DNA of 64,000 bases, from assembly GCA_009363875.1 (NCBI GenBank), contig CM018685.1, positions 53,951,087 to 54,015,086 of the forward strand. Reading direction: 5' to 3'. The stretch is from Mikania micrantha. Taxonomy: Eukaryota; Streptophyta; Magnoliopsida; Asterales; Asteraceae. The position numbers were made by a program, and so were the translations under genes. This document shows, piece after piece, positions 34,339 to 46,925 of the stretch. Under the pieces are notes generated by a model, which saw nothing but the letters and a program-made list of their open reading frames with translations, did not search any database and had not been told where the DNA came from. The first letter of the stretch is position 1, and each line of letters begins with the position of its first letter.

Positions 34339-35390
34339 ATGAGTGTTGGGTTTTCAATTTCTTATTTATCATCTAATTGTCACTTGTGGTTGCTTCTTGT
34401 TTTGGCTTTGTTTCATTTGTGCCTGTCTGATCAAAATTCTCTTGATGCATTATGCATGGACGATGAGAGACAAGCACTTATCGGGTTGAAGCACGACCTC
34501 ATAGATAAAGCAGATCGGCTTGCTCAAACTTACCAAAATGAAACAAGAAAGAACAAGATCAAAACACTCATGCTCAAACTTGCATGTATATTCTAAACCA
34601 TAACAAGAACATCTCGAATTACTTGACTTCTACTACTAATTTTATTATATTGGAAACTGAAATGTAAGCTACCCTCTAAGCTATACCTGGAAAAATGGGC
34701 GGGTTAGGTCGGGTTGGATAACTGGTCAGAACGGGTTCGGGTCAGGATGGGTGCGGGTTAGAACGGGTTTTAAGCAAAATCATTTCATTTCGGGTCTAAA
34801 TGGATTGTTCTTAAAAAACATCAATTTTAGTTTAACTTAAAATGTGTTATAAGTAAACAAATAGTCCATTTAGATAATTTTTAGTGATTTTCTCATCAAA
34901 TATGTTATTAATCATTCTTAAATGTTTGAATCAAATGCATTTACATACTTTTTTGGTTACCCGTCTTGACCCACATTGTTGTGTAAGTGCTACCCATCCC
35001 AACTCATTCCATATTATGATGTTACTCATTTTAACCCCATTATACTACAATTGTTTACCCAAACCAACCTATTTCCTTTAACATGGGTAAAAATTGTCAC
35101 CTCTACTCTAAGCTGTTACCAATGAATTTGAAAACTCTACACTACTTTGCAAACTTCATACTAGCAAATCTTGATAGATTCTCTTAGAAGCTTGAGGTAT
35201 CTTAACATGTCTGAATCAAACATTAGTGGGAGGATCCCGCCTCAAAATGGGAATATTTCAAACCTACATGTCATTAGAAGTTTGTATGAAACAAGTATAA
35301 TAATTAAAATATAATGGTGTTAGGTATTCGTTGGTTGCATCATTTGGATATGAACGACAATCACCTTAGCAAAACAAAAATATGAGTTAA
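34339..35390 (+). pseudogene. RLP3: truncated and decayed RLP copy with MITE insertion
   Basis: The ATG at 34339 opens MSVGFSISYLSSNCHLWLLL and an N-cap start (DERQALIGLKHDLIDKADRL). The reading frame then runs into unrelated sequence (TACCAAAATGAAACAAGAAA) and stops at 34594-34596. The same foreign segment follows the same point in RLP6 (54320-54420). After a hAT MITE (34682-35105), LRR-derived sequence reappears at about 35180-35390 (SLRYLN-, NMSESNISGRIPPQ-like) with many indels. The tail to 35500 matches that of the relic at 11265. Only an 85-residue secreted stub could be made. Confidence 0.88.
34682..35105 (+). mobile_element. hAT-type MITE, copy B (TSD CTCTAAGC)
   Basis: Starts TATACCTGGAAAAATGGGCG and ends ATTGTCACCTCTA. 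It is flanked by a perfect 8-bp duplication CTCTAAGC (34674-34681 and 35106-35113). It shares its interior with copy A (21063-21439) and inverted copy C (56599-57483), for example AAAATGTGTTATAAGTAAAC. It is non-coding. Confidence 0.9.
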
Positions 35391-35499
35391 TCAACGATCA
35401 TTCCTCAATATACATTAAAGTTTTTTAGCGATTTTAATGATTGATTTAGAAAAAAAATCTAGACATTAAATATATGTTGTTAAATTTTGCACCGAATAA

Positions 35500-35967
35500 G
35501 TTTTGTTAATAAACAATAGAATTGCATATGTATTCCTCATCTTATACCTTCCGGGTGAGTTTGTTCTTTATTATTTACTATCATCCACAATCCATATAAA
35601 ATCAAAACAAAAATATAAATAAAAACTTATTTATAAAAAAAGATTATTTAAAAAATATTTTGTAAGTATATTTAAAATTTATTTATAAAAATATTTAAGA
35701 AACCTTTTAATGAACTAAAACAAAAAATTAATTTAAGAAGAAATAAAATAAAAAATATGAACGTATTAATTTAAGAAGAAATAAAATAAAACAAACATTT
35801 GCATTCAAAATTAGAATACTCAAACTTTTGTGATTAAAATGCAAGAAAAAAAAAGGTTTTAAAATATTTTAGTATCCAACTTGTTAGATTTAGTTAGTCC
35901 ATTTGATTTGGTTGTTAATGTTTAGATCATGTGTATATAAAGCCTTTTTAAATATGGGCCGGAGGCC
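35500..35967. other. AT-rich intergenic DNA, nothing recognised
   Basis: Contains a short direct repeat (ATTAATTTAAGAAGAAATAA twice, near 35726 and 35765) but no gene, terminal repeat or RNA signature that I can support. Confidence 0.6.
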
Positions 35968-35975
35968 ATATCTTG

Positions 35976-36289
35976 TAAGGTGGGCAAAAAAAACGGTTAG
36001 GTTTCCTAAACCGGTTTATAAACCGGTATTTGACAGTTGACACCCCTCAAATCGGTTTCACCCAAACCAGTCCGCATCGCCGGTTTCCAAACCGGTCCGT
36101 CCTAATCTCTCAAACCGGTTTCAGCCCCTCCAAACCGGTTTCAAACCTATCCAAACCGGTTCTATAGGTTTAACATCCTCATCTCCCAAACCGATTTCCA
36201 AACCAAACCGGTTTTCACCCAAATCGTTTTTGACCATCCGTTGACCAAACCAAATCTGTTCTTAAACCGAACCGGTTTGTGCAACCCTA
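35976..36289. mobile_element. hAT-like MITE of AACCGGTTT repeats (TSD ATATCTTG)
   Basis: Runs from TAAGGTGGGCAAAA to TTTGTGCAACCCTA, the ends being imperfect inverted repeats. It is flanked by a perfect 8-bp duplication ATATCTTG (35968-35975 and 36290-36297). The interior is dominated by AAACCGGTTT palindromes. Related sequence lies at 17939-18257 and 52371-52560. Confidence 0.85.
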
Positions 36290-36355
36290 ATATCTTGTAT
36301 TGTAAGTAATTGTAGATGGGCTAATTATTAACTAGTTATCTTTGGGTTTGGCAAC

Positions 36356-36600
36356 GTAAAGATGGAACCGGTTCCGCTTTTTTCGGTTCCAGTTCCGATT
36401 TCTCTGAGAATGTGGAACCACTTTTACCCACCGTTTTGGGTACAACCGGTTCCGGGTTTTTTGCCCATCTCTAACTTCTATAGCTTCTATAATTTGACTT
36501 CTCTCCAATTGCTTCACATCTCTGGCAATGAATTAATGAGTTATTCAGTGTCATGAAGGTCCCTCAATTGGTCAGTTAGTGACCTTAAAATTTGACGATA
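36356..36600 (+). pseudogene. RLP fragment fused behind a CCGGTTCC MITE end
   Basis: 36356-36474 is a GGAACCGG-rich element end finishing TTTTTGCCCATCTCTAA. Directly after it, 36475-36545 reads NFYSFYNLTSLQLLHISGNE, matching the LRR of RLP4 (FSNLTSLKSLHVRGNE) and RLP1/2. A few more degenerate LRR bases run to about 36600. It is a relic with no start. Confidence 0.75.
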
Positions 36601-39159
36601 TCAACATTTAGGGTAGCGCTTCATTGGTGATGAAGAGCCAAGACCAGTGGAGTCTTAAAGCAAGTGCGGGAGGTGCGACCGCACATGGCCCATTTTTTTA
36701 AGGGGCCTAATTAAAAAAAATGTATATATTATATATATATTAATTTATTTTACAGTAAACACATATGATTTACATTCCAATTTTTTAAATATATTTAACC
36801 CATTTACGAATTTTATTAAAGACAAAAAAAAAAAGCTTTTTTCTTCAACATTTGACTCAATAACTCGTTAAATTTAAAATTTTGGTCAAAAAACAAATTA
36901 ACTCACTTCATATTTAATTTAAAATAAAAATACATATTTTAATAGAAAGTACAAGTAGTGATTTACATGAATACAACGGGGGAGTTGTGATCATAACTTA
37001 TGTTGCAAGTCGCAAATTAAACATCAAATGTAATGTGGTGAGTGCATTAAGATGAAATACACAAAAACGAAAGATGTCGTCTAATGTTGAGAGCATCAAC
37101 ATGGAAATTCATAAGTGTGTTTTGATTACTATAACATATGAAAGAAATGTATGTTATTATTGTAAATAATCTTAATAAATTTTGCACATTTATTAACAAT
37201 ACTTACAATAGTGATGGTCTTGTAGATTATGCTACAACCATTAACGTTATTGAAACTATGTGGAGGATTTGTCCTTCAATTTGGGAGAGTATCCTAATAT
37301 ATGGTTTCATTGAAACAACAATATAAATGTATAAATCACTTTAGACAAATGGGATGTCATATTGTTGAGTATCAATCTTGTTAACTATATCTCAAGAGTC
37401 TAGTGATTTTATACAAATAGCATTCATCATATGTTGATGAATGTGTTCACCAAAGTGACTTGAGTTAAGACATATGTTTAAGTTCTTATGATTAAATGGT
37501 GAAGCCTTAGAGATTAAAGGCAAATGAGTTATGATCCTACATAATGGATGAAGTTAAATATGGTTATGAGTTTTCCTTAAACTAAGGATTTAAAAAAATC
37601 TCATCATTCTTGTCTAAAGTAAGGTATGAATGTTTGTAGAGATAATGTGTTATCTCTAGGAGCTGTGATTGATCAGAATGATGCATCTTCTGTTCACGTG
37701 CTAATATTTTAGTCTAAAGCATGCTAGACTAATACATGTTAATTTAGATGCTCTGCGGAGATTAAATTAACTTTATACATTCAATATACGTGATGACATG
37801 AGAATGGGTTTCGGTTCATATGAGGAGAACTCATGGAGTAATATGTATGGATGAACTTAGTGACACAAGTATGTATATATGTGTCAAAGTCATCAAAAGA
37901 TAAATTGCTCAAACTTAATCAAAGTGCAAGCAATGTGGGGGAATGTGTCATTTACGAAACAACCCTCTAGAGTTTGTAAGAGATAGTATTTGAGAAGTTT
38001 CTCAATCTCTTGTGGAAAAGGAGAACTTTTCACAGCACAATTTTAATAATTGGAAAATGGTTATCTAATAAGACTCAAATGTGGGGGTTGCTTGCACTTA
38101 ATACAAGTATGTGATAGATTTTGTAATAAGAATTTTAGTAATCCAAATAAACATTGCAAATTCGTGACCAAGTGGGGGTACACGCTGGTTATACGGAGTC
38201 AATCAAGTTGATTGAACTTAAATGTCAATTGGTATAATTCAAATTGTAGTTAGATATTTGAAAAAGCTTACCAAAAGCATGGTGAAACGTGTTTAGCCTT
38301 GAAATGAGTTTCAAATCATTCTAAAGACATGGTTATATAACTTGATCCGAGTTAAGATCACTCGTTATAGTCTTATAAATTGAAAACGGGGCTAGTATGG
38401 CTTGTAAGTCAAGAACACGTTATAACAACTTATCTCAATTGTAAATTATCGTTGTTGACTTTGTGAAGTCAAAGATAATGTTTTGGATCCAATAACATGA
38501 GAGATTAAGTTGAGGAATGTGACTAAAGCTCATGTAAAGAGATATTTGAAGGAAACCTAACCTTGTTGATTGGAGATCCCATGATCTAGGTTCAATAGGA
38601 CAACTAATTCATATATCTAAGGTGGTCACTATGGGGGCATAGTTATACAATGGATGTATAAGCTAATATATATATGTTGATATATATCCTCCTAAACTGT
38701 AAAAGGGTGTTTAAATACATCCTAGTCCATTCCTATAACAATCAGTGACATTGTTGTGTGAGGTTAAGCATAATATATGTCTGTGTAAATCATGATAACC
38801 AAAATGCTTTTAATGATTGTAGACAAATCACCTATGTTAGAGAGAAGTGGGGTCACTTCGAATGGAATTATGAGCATAATTAATAGAGCTCTCGCAAAAC
38901 CAGGATAGTGTTCCATGACCATAACGGACACGACAATGAGAGGTTAACCAGACCAGGAAGAGTATTGTGTGAAGTGTAATAACGTCTACGCAAAAAGGGG
39001 TTTAGTTCAAGGACATCGCGTCTACTAACCGCTAGGAGACTAAGTATACTTCACAAAGGAAAGTTCAAAGGGAACACCTACTTCTCCTGCAATACTCAAC
39101 CGTTGAAATTGTATCTTGAAACTTGAGCATACGAGTTGATTTTTATTCATGTGGGGGAT
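36600..39159 (+). mobile_element. Decayed internal region of an LTR element, no domains
   Basis: About 2.5 kb without a meaningful open frame, lying directly upstream of an LTR. GTGGGGG-type tracts recur (near 37935, 38086, 38172, 38630), and the last one (ATGTGGGGGAT, 39149-39159) sits just before the LTR start as a polypurine tract would. Short frames such as 37138-37326 show no known motif. I infer a non-autonomous or heavily mutated copia-type element; no 5' LTR was found. Confidence 0.5.
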
Positions 39160-39702
39160 TGTTGGAAAATTGATTTATTTGATTAATTATCAAATTTAAT
39201 TTGAATTAAAATCAAGACTCTTCATATTACCCAATTAAATCAAGGCTTTTCAAATTACATGTATTGATGATATGTGTTAATTCAAGACCCTTGGTATCAC
39301 CATATTGTAGTATAAATACAAGACAATTGGTGTCTTGTTTGTTGGTTGAAAACAATACTACATAACATCTCACACAAACTTTGAAGAATTTTCAACCTTC
39401 TCAACTCTTCAAGCTCTCGCTTAAGACATCTTTTTCAGGTGGAAGACATAAACGTATTGAAGTATTTGTGACCGGCTCGTCAACATGCTTGATTGAAGAC
39501 TCGCTATTTGTAGTACCAACGAAGACATGCATCAAAACATGTTTCGTATATAAATTAGTAATTTATATATTCTTTTATTTTAGTCTTGTAACCGGTAATG
39601 TACTAAATTATTTCTTACGAATAACGAGTGTATCGTTATTATGTATATTTTATTATTGTTTTATAATAAAAATGTGAACCCATCTCCTACAATCTTAAAA
39701 CA
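39160..39702 (+). repeat. Copia-type LTR, plus orientation
   Basis: Begins TGTTGGAAAATTGATTT after a purine tract and probably ends ...CTACAATCTTAAAACA. Its first 280 bp contain the run to CTTTTTCAGGTG, which recurs inverted at 39786-40058. The two frames starting MKNFQPSQLFKLSLKTSFSG on opposite strands are simply the two LTR copies. Confidence 0.7.
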
Positions 39703-40058
39703 GATTTCGGGCCACCCAGGTGAACCCGACTGTTTCCCAGGGTACAACAACCGAAACAGTATGTTTACTATCGGGATTAACCTTGCACCTGAAAAAGATG
39801 TCTTAAGCGAGAGCTTGAAGAGTTGAGAAGGTTGGAAATTCTTCAAAGTTTGTGTGAGATGTTATGTAGTATTCTATTCGACCAACAAACAAGACACCAA
39901 TTGTCTTGTATTTATACTACAATATGGTGATACCAAGGGTCTTGAATTAACACATATCATCAATACATGTAATTTGAAAAGCCTTTATTTAATTGGGTAA
40001 TATAAAGAGTCTTTGATTTTAATTCATATTAAATTTGAAACTATTCAAATTTCCAACA
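39703..40058 (-). repeat. Second copy of the LTR, inverted and partial
   Basis: The minus strand from 40058 reads TGTTGGAAATTTGAATAG and follows the first LTR closely as far as CTTTTTCAGGTG (39786), then diverges. With the first copy it forms a head-to-head inverted repeat with arms of about 275 bp and a spacer of about 345 bp. Confidence 0.8.
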
Positions 40059-41410
40059 AAAACAAAGGTTTAAAACGTGGTAAATGTGTAATTAGTTTGA
40101 ACTAATTTAGAAACAAAAAGAAATGTTGTCAAAAAAAATTAATGTTTTGATATTTATAGATGAACGGTTCATTAATATAGTTATTAGAAAATATGGTTTG
40201 GTTAACCATCTGTTAATATAAACTTAATTAATTCTTTTAAATTTATAAGGAACTAGTAATTTGGTTCGCCACAATTTGGTGCAATATCGATACATATAGT
40301 TATTTAAATATACATACTCAAATGAAAAAAAATATTATATGACTTAACGTCTAAAAATTTGGATGAAACCTAAAAGTTTAAGAGCAAAACTTAAAAGAGT
40401 TAACATTGAGTGTATAGACCAATTCTCAAACTCAAAAACCTTGAAAGAGACCAGGTGACATTCTACAAAGTTTAGAGTTGGAACGTAAAAATTTAAGAGC
40501 AAAACATAGACATTCTATAGAGTCTAGGAATGAAACGTAAAAGTTATGAGTTAAACATAAAAGTTTTAATATTGACTGTAGTGATAAACGTATTATTTTG
40601 AAAATCCAAGGGGGTTAAAATAATATTTTACCTAATTCAAGAAGGTTAAACATAAAAGTTTTGTTTGATATTAAATGTAGAAATAAACTTTAAATTATAA
40701 AAATATGAGGGAATTAAAATAAAACTATACCGAGTTTGTGAACTAAACCTTGAGTTTGTGAACTAAACCTTTAAAGTTTTGATAGTTGGTACTTTTAGTT
40801 GGACGATTATAAATGTTTATAATAGAGAAACCGATGTATTAAAAAAAAACAAAACAAGACGAAACTAAGAAACAAAGATAAAAGACTAAAATGTAATAGA
40901 AAAAAGGTAGAAGAATATAAAGTAAGAAAGATTAACAACAAAAGTAAAAGTTTAATTAATTACAAAAATTTTCTTACAAATAAAAAAAGTTAAGAAATTA
41001 TAAAATAAAAAATAAAGATAAGAGACCAAAGTATAATTAAAAAATGTTAAAAGAAAATAATGATAAAAAAGATTAAGGATTAAAGTGAAAAGAAAAATGG
41101 TCAAAATGAAAATTAAGTAAAAAAGACTGGGTCCTAAAAGAAAAGTTTAATTAATGGAAAATTACCAATTTAGTCATCGTTGACCAATTTTTAACCAAAT
41201 TAATCACTCAAATTTAGGCCCCTTAGACACCGCTTTTGGCGCCACTTTAGACGCTTTTAATCTTTACTTTTTGTAAACATGTGGGCCCACATGTTGGTGG
41301 CTTTGTCGTGGTCCAAATGGATGTCTTAAAACCCCTTTTCTACCGGCGTCTTAAGACGCCTGTAGACGCCCAATTTAGACACCGGCTTAAATATGTAGAC
41401 GTAAATTGGG
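40059..41410. other. AT-rich non-coding stretch
   Basis: Contains loosely repeated AAACGTAAAAGTTAAGAG-like phrases (40370-40700) and, at 41215-41420, TTAGACGCC/GGCGTCTAAG motifs in both orientations that resemble a small terminal-inverted element. Its ends could not be fixed. No gene is supported. Confidence 0.55.
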
Positions 41411-41429
41411 CGTCTAAGCCATATAATAT

Positions 41430-42578
41430 CTTTTGTACAAATTATTCAATGTGAAACTTATGAATTTTGAATCCATGAAAGACTTTGACCAACTGAATGA
41501 CATTGAATATTTTTGTACAAATGATTCACATGTGAAACACATGAATTTTAAATTTAAGAAAGACTTTGACCAATTGTATGACATTAAATATTTGTACAGA
41601 AAAATGGAAAATAGATGATCATTGCATTCAAATTCTAGGATTTATATGTAAACTATGAGCATAAATACCTGCAATTTTAACTCTTGCATATGCAGATCCT
41701 TTCCTAATATTGGTTCAGACCTATTTCTAAAGAGAGTTTGGTGCTTGAGATGAAGGAATTTGGGATAACTGCTTATAGAAGTTTGTGTATCTGCCAGCAA
41801 GCAAATTAGGTTGACTAATCATGTACAAACTGGAATTAAATTAAAGGTTGAAACAAGAATTCATAACAGGAGAATGTGGAATCTGTAAAAGGATTCAACT
41901 TACTAAAGTTAAAGTCACTTATAAAAACTCCTGATTTATAAATAGGCCCTTTCTCCTTGCCAATACAATGACAGGAAGAAAAAAAAAGAACTAGCAGTTG
42001 ACTTTGACTTTTACAAATTTCATTTTCATTAGTAATATATTATTGAAAAAAGATAAAATTTACACCAGCTGGATCAACAGTTGATTTTGATTAGCACTAA
42101 TTGTCTGAGTTAGATCAAATCAAAAGATGTACCATCTATCTCCAGATAAATTGATATTCAACTAGTTGTGTTGCAGGCTGAGATGGGGACTCTTCATCTG
42201 CTAACTGGCTATTTCCATGATGCTTCAGTTTTTTTTTTGAAACTGAAAGACCTCAAAAACTGAAATCATCATGATATAGATTTTTTAAAATTAAACTCAG
42301 CATCTCCTTGTGACTTAAGACAGGAGTGACTACATCTCTAACTCAAGCATGACCTCATTAATGAAGTAGACATATTAAATTATGATTATGTCAATCTCAT
42401 TTCCAAGAATAATCTGCAAGCATGTGAAACATATGAAATTTGAATCCATAATAGACTTTGACTAACTCTATGATGTTGATTAAATAGCTAAGAAATGCAT
42501 GATCATTGCATTCACTTCAATAAATTTATATATAAACTCCAAGCACAAGTGCTGTAATTTAGTACATAAACAATCAAT
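41430..42578 (+). promoter_or_regulatory. RLP4 upstream region with an internal duplication
   Basis: The sequence just before RLP4 (GTGAAACATATGAAATTTGA ... GATCATTGCATTCA ... ATATAAACTCCAAGCAC, 42421-42560) also occurs at about 41515-41680, and the first part occurs once more at 41440-41510. Between the copies, near 42345, CAAGCATGACCTCATTAATG resembles the RLP N-cap (FKxGLIDK). A second RLP start once stood here and has been lost. A TATAAATA at 41937 may be a leftover promoter. Confidence 0.6.
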
Positions 42579-45500
42579 ATGAGGGTTGGTTTTACCTTTT
42601 CTTGTGCCACTTCTTGCTACTTTTACTTCTGATTGTAGCCTTCTTTCATTTATGCTTATCTAATGATAACAAAGGAGGTGTACGATGCAAGGACGATGAG
42701 AGACGAGCACTACTTGAGTTCAAGCAAGGCCTCATAGATAAAACAGACTTGCTTCATGGGTTGGTGAGAATAAAGACTGTTGCAATTGGACCGGGATTGT
42801 TTGTAATAACTTTACTGGTCGTGTTCACAACATTCATCTTCGAGGCAACTGTAGAATGAATGATTACAACAAAATTGAAGAATATGCAGAATTCGTGAAG
42901 CAAAGATTAAGAGGGGATACAAGTCCATCACTTCTGAATCTAAAGCAACTCAAGCATTTAGACCTGAGCTGCAACAACTTTGGTGAAATGGAAGTTCCTA
43001 GCTTTCTAGGTTCTCTTGCAAGCCTGAGATATCTTAACCTCTCTCCTTCCATGTTTGGTGGAACAATCCCTCCTCAGCTCGGGAATCTGACAGAATTACG
43101 CACCCTATGTCTTGGAAGTTTTCATGAAGATACTGATGAATATGAACATACTAGCATCACCAACATGCAGTGGTTGTTGGGTCTTCGTAGGTTGCATCAC
43201 CTGGATTTGAGTAATATGGACCTTAGTCAAGCAACCAACTGGATTGAGGTGATCAACACGCTTCCTTCTTTGGTTGAACTGCATTTGTCCCATAGTCTAC
43301 TGATGCATGTAGATCCTTATGTCGATAATCTTAATGCCACATCTCTTTCCTTGCTTGATCTTTCCGGAAATGATTTTAATAACAGTTATGTGCTACAATG
43401 GATTTTTAGTAAAACTAGTCTTGTTTCACTAGATATAGGCGGGTGTGGTCTTCATGGCCCTGTTCCCAGTAGCATTGATAGCTTTAGTAACTTGACTTCA
43501 CTCAAGTCACTTCACGTTCGCGGGAATGAATTCATGAGTTCTTCATTAGTTCTTAAAGGGTTGTCTACAGTAGGTGGTAATCTCATTTCATTAGATATAC
43601 GTTCTTGTGGTATTTCAAGCTCGGTTCTTGGTGCCCTGCACAACTTGACTTCCATGCTTAGCCTTGAACTGTCATCTAATGTACTCAACAATACAATACC
43701 TGCATCATTGGGTTATATTTGCAATTTGAGACATATTGGTCTAGATGGCAACTCTTTTCCTAATATCAGCTTAATGAGTCTGCTTGAAAACTTTTTCAAG
43801 TGCAAATTACCAAGATTGGAGTCGTTATCCCTTGTGTCTTCAGGACTTTCAAGTCATCTTCCAAATCAAATTGGACAACTTGTATATCTGGAAAATCTCC
43901 AACTTCAAAATAACCATATTTATGGTATTATTCCCAAATCAATAGGAAGGTTATCTCTCTTAAGGTCACTGTATCTTGCAAAGAATCTTATCTCGGGTCC
44001 AATTCCATATTCAATTGGACGATTATTCTCGGTTGAGGTTTTAGATCTTTCAAATAACCGACTCAATGGTAGCCTTCCAGATAGCCTCGGTCAACTTTCA
44101 AAGCTGATTTATTTAGATTATTCATACAACTTTTTGACTGGCATCCTGACGGACGCTCATTTCGACAAACTTGACAGATTGAAGTTCTTAAATGGAGAAG
44201 GAAGCCACGTAGCCCTATGACCACGCCTTGCCAACTGGGTTCCTACTTCCCAGCTGCAGTTCTTGTATCTAAGTTTATGGGATTTAGGGCCTCAGTTTCC
44301 ATTGTGGCTGCAGCTGCAAAGGGATTTAGTAGAATTGGATGTGAGTAACACAGGGATTTCAACAATGATTCCTCGGCCATTTTGGAGATCATCACCCAAT
44401 CTACGATATCTAAATATGTCACAAAATCAACTACAAGGAAGGCTGTTTGATATCCCTGCATCACTTCAAGTACCGGTCTTGAGTTCTAACAAACTTAGTG
44501 GGCTATTACCTAAGCTCTCAAATAATGATTCACAAACAAAGATCTTGGATTTGTCAAATAATTCCTTTGGAGGATCATTACATCATTTGGTGTGTCCTTA
44601 TGGTGAGAAAACCCTAGTAATTCTTAATTTGGCAAACAATAATCTTTTAGGTGACATTCCTGAGTGTTGGGTGAACTGGTCGAGTTTGTTGTCCTTAAAC
44701 TTGGAGAACAACAACTTGTCTGGTGGGATTCCAAGAACTTTAGGATCATTGTCTTCTCTGCAATTGTTAAATATCAACAACAACATGCTCTCCAGAGGAT
44801 TACCAGCATCTCTTAAGAACTTGAAGAATTTAGTGATCCTTCCAACATGCTAGAAATAAACTTTTTGGAGAAATTCCGGCATGGTTTGGAACAAACCTCT
44901 TGAGTTTGAGAGTTCTTAACCTCCGATCAAACAATTTTGATGGAAATATTTCTCACAGGTTTGTTATCTTACTGGTGTTCAGATCTTGGATCTTGCTCAT
45001 AATAATCTATCCGGAAATATTCCAAGATACTTCCAAAATTTCACTCTCCTCTCTGGAGAAGAAACTGCAAGTGATAGAATTATCTTCTCATACACTACAC
45101 GGAGACATATCACTGGCAGTGTTTCATTGGTTATAAAACATATAGCACTATTCTTGGACTTGTGATGATGTTAGACCTTTCAAGTAACAACTTTTCCGGG
45201 AGCATACCAACTGAGCTAATGGCCCTCCAAGCATTACAATCATTGAATTTGTCAAGAAATCAATTAACAGGGAGGATCCCCGTGAAGATTGGAGACCTGA
45301 AATCACTCTCATCATTTGATGTATCTCTTAATCGGCTTTCAGGCGAGCTTCCTGTAACCTTATCACGCTTGAATTTCTTGAGTAGCTTCAATGTGTCCTA
45401 CAACAATCTGACTGGAAGAATCCCATCAGGCACCCAACTTCAGAGCTTCAATGAGTTCAGTTTCTTTGGTAACAACCTTTGTGGAGATCCACTCACTGAA

Positions 45501-45737
45501 ATCTGTGAAATTGATAAGGCACCTAATAGAGACCAAGAAGACGAAGAAGATGAATCACATGGAGTAGATTGGGATTTGATTATTAGCACACTGACTGGAT
45601 TTATTGCAGGTTTCTGGCTGGTATTGGCTCCGTTGATAGTTAGCACTGCATGGAGGAACGTGTATTTCTGTTTCTTGAATCATCTGAGATGTATGTTTTG
45701 TAATGCTATTCATAAGTACTGTGGTAACCTTCTATAA
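42579..45737 (+). pseudogene. RLP4: EIX/Cf-like receptor-like protein pseudogene
   Basis: The ATG at 42579 is followed by a frameshift within the signal peptide; the rest of it reads FLLLLLLIVAFFHLCLS from 42602. A second frameshift lies near 42745, inside the N-cap (SW...NKDCCNWTGIVC). Then 42856-44217 is open: about 18 LRRs, more diverged from RLP1/2. A TGA at 44218-44220 interrupts the frame, which resumes (LYLSLWDLGPQFP) to 44853. Frameshifts follow near 44850 and 44955 and in the island region. From 45162 the last 191 codons are intact: LRRs, an LCG cap, DQEDEEDESHGVDW, a membrane helix (ISTLTGFIAGFWLVLAPLIV) and a long tail ending YCGNLL. It has at least six lesions and no kinase. Confidence 0.92.
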
Positions 45738-46925
45738 AGGTGATGAAGAATGTTGTAATGATGTAATATGTTTGGTTATGGTTTAACAAATAGCAACTGT
45801 TTTTTTTTAATATAGTTGCATCCATCATATCATCCTCCAAATTTCTATCAAATTTGAATCCTTAAACAGTTAAAGTTAACCAATTGCAGTGGATGGAAAA
45901 CGATTAGTGGCGAGCATACATTACAATTTCAGACTAAAATTCTTTGCCCAATCCAACATTGGATAATAAATTGTATTTTCCTGTATTTCATGTAACCATA
46001 AAAAAAATAAAAAAAAAATAAAAAAAATGAAAAACCAGAAAAAGGAAACCCTAAAAAATCACCAACTAAAACAGAGTCACATTTCGCATTCACAGAAACA
46101 AAAATTAAAGATTAGAGTTGTTAATTCACCTGTCGGCATCTACGAATGTTCCTTCATCTGGTGCTTATCTGTCTATGATTTGGTGCTCTTGATCTCAATT
46201 CGCGGTGTTTGGGATGCAAATTAGCGCTAAGAAATGAAGGGCGGGAATCGAATGAAATTGAGAACCGATTTGTGTACCCGACTACCCGTTAACATTTGTA
46301 AAAATCAAAAAAGCAAATAGGTTTTATCTCTGAACTAGAATCCATGTAAAATATTATTCAACGAGACTTAGAAAAGTAATAGTCTTGAATCTCATTGTAA
46401 ATAACAAAAAAATTGAAAAAAAAAACTTTGAGAAAAAAGAAAGATGTCATAATTGTTATGTATTAATAAAAACTATGTCTGGTTATTTACACACCCATAT
46501 TTTTTATTTTAACACTTCACTGACATTATATGAGGCGTATAATCTTATCTGACACTCACTAATTCGACAATGATTGGTCTCCTGTACGTCTCGTATATGA
46601 CCTATACATCTCATATATGCCTTTACGAGACGTAAAATAATCAATTATTGACACTAATAAATTATAAGAAACAATTGAAGGATGTAGGGTGGGTGTGAGA
46701 ATATAAGAAATAAATATTGAGGTGGAAGTAGATCACAAGAAGTAAATGACAAAAATCTTCCATAACATCAAGATATAAGATCTTCCTTTGCATATTAAGT
46801 TGTGGGCTGCAATACCTTTTTTTTCCCTTTTTCTTTACTTTTTAGTGTCAAGGATCTTTAAAACCCAATTGTAAAAAAGAGAACATCATACCACACAATA
46901 TCTTGTTTTACCAAACACAGCAGCT
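45738..46925. other. Non-coding spacer between RLP4 and the LIL3 relic
   Basis: Poly(A)-rich and otherwise unremarkable. The frame at 46027-46224 is low-complexity at its start and matches nothing known to me. 46440-46680 carries repeated ACGTCTCGTATATGACC/ACGAGACGTAAA phrases of possible MITE origin. 46860-46925 may be the 5' leader of the LIL3 relic. Confidence 0.5.

Noticed and set aside
39381..39846. Two frames with the same 20-residue start on opposite strands
   Set aside because: They reflect the inverted LTR pair and not a gene family; the sequences diverge where the LTR homology ends.
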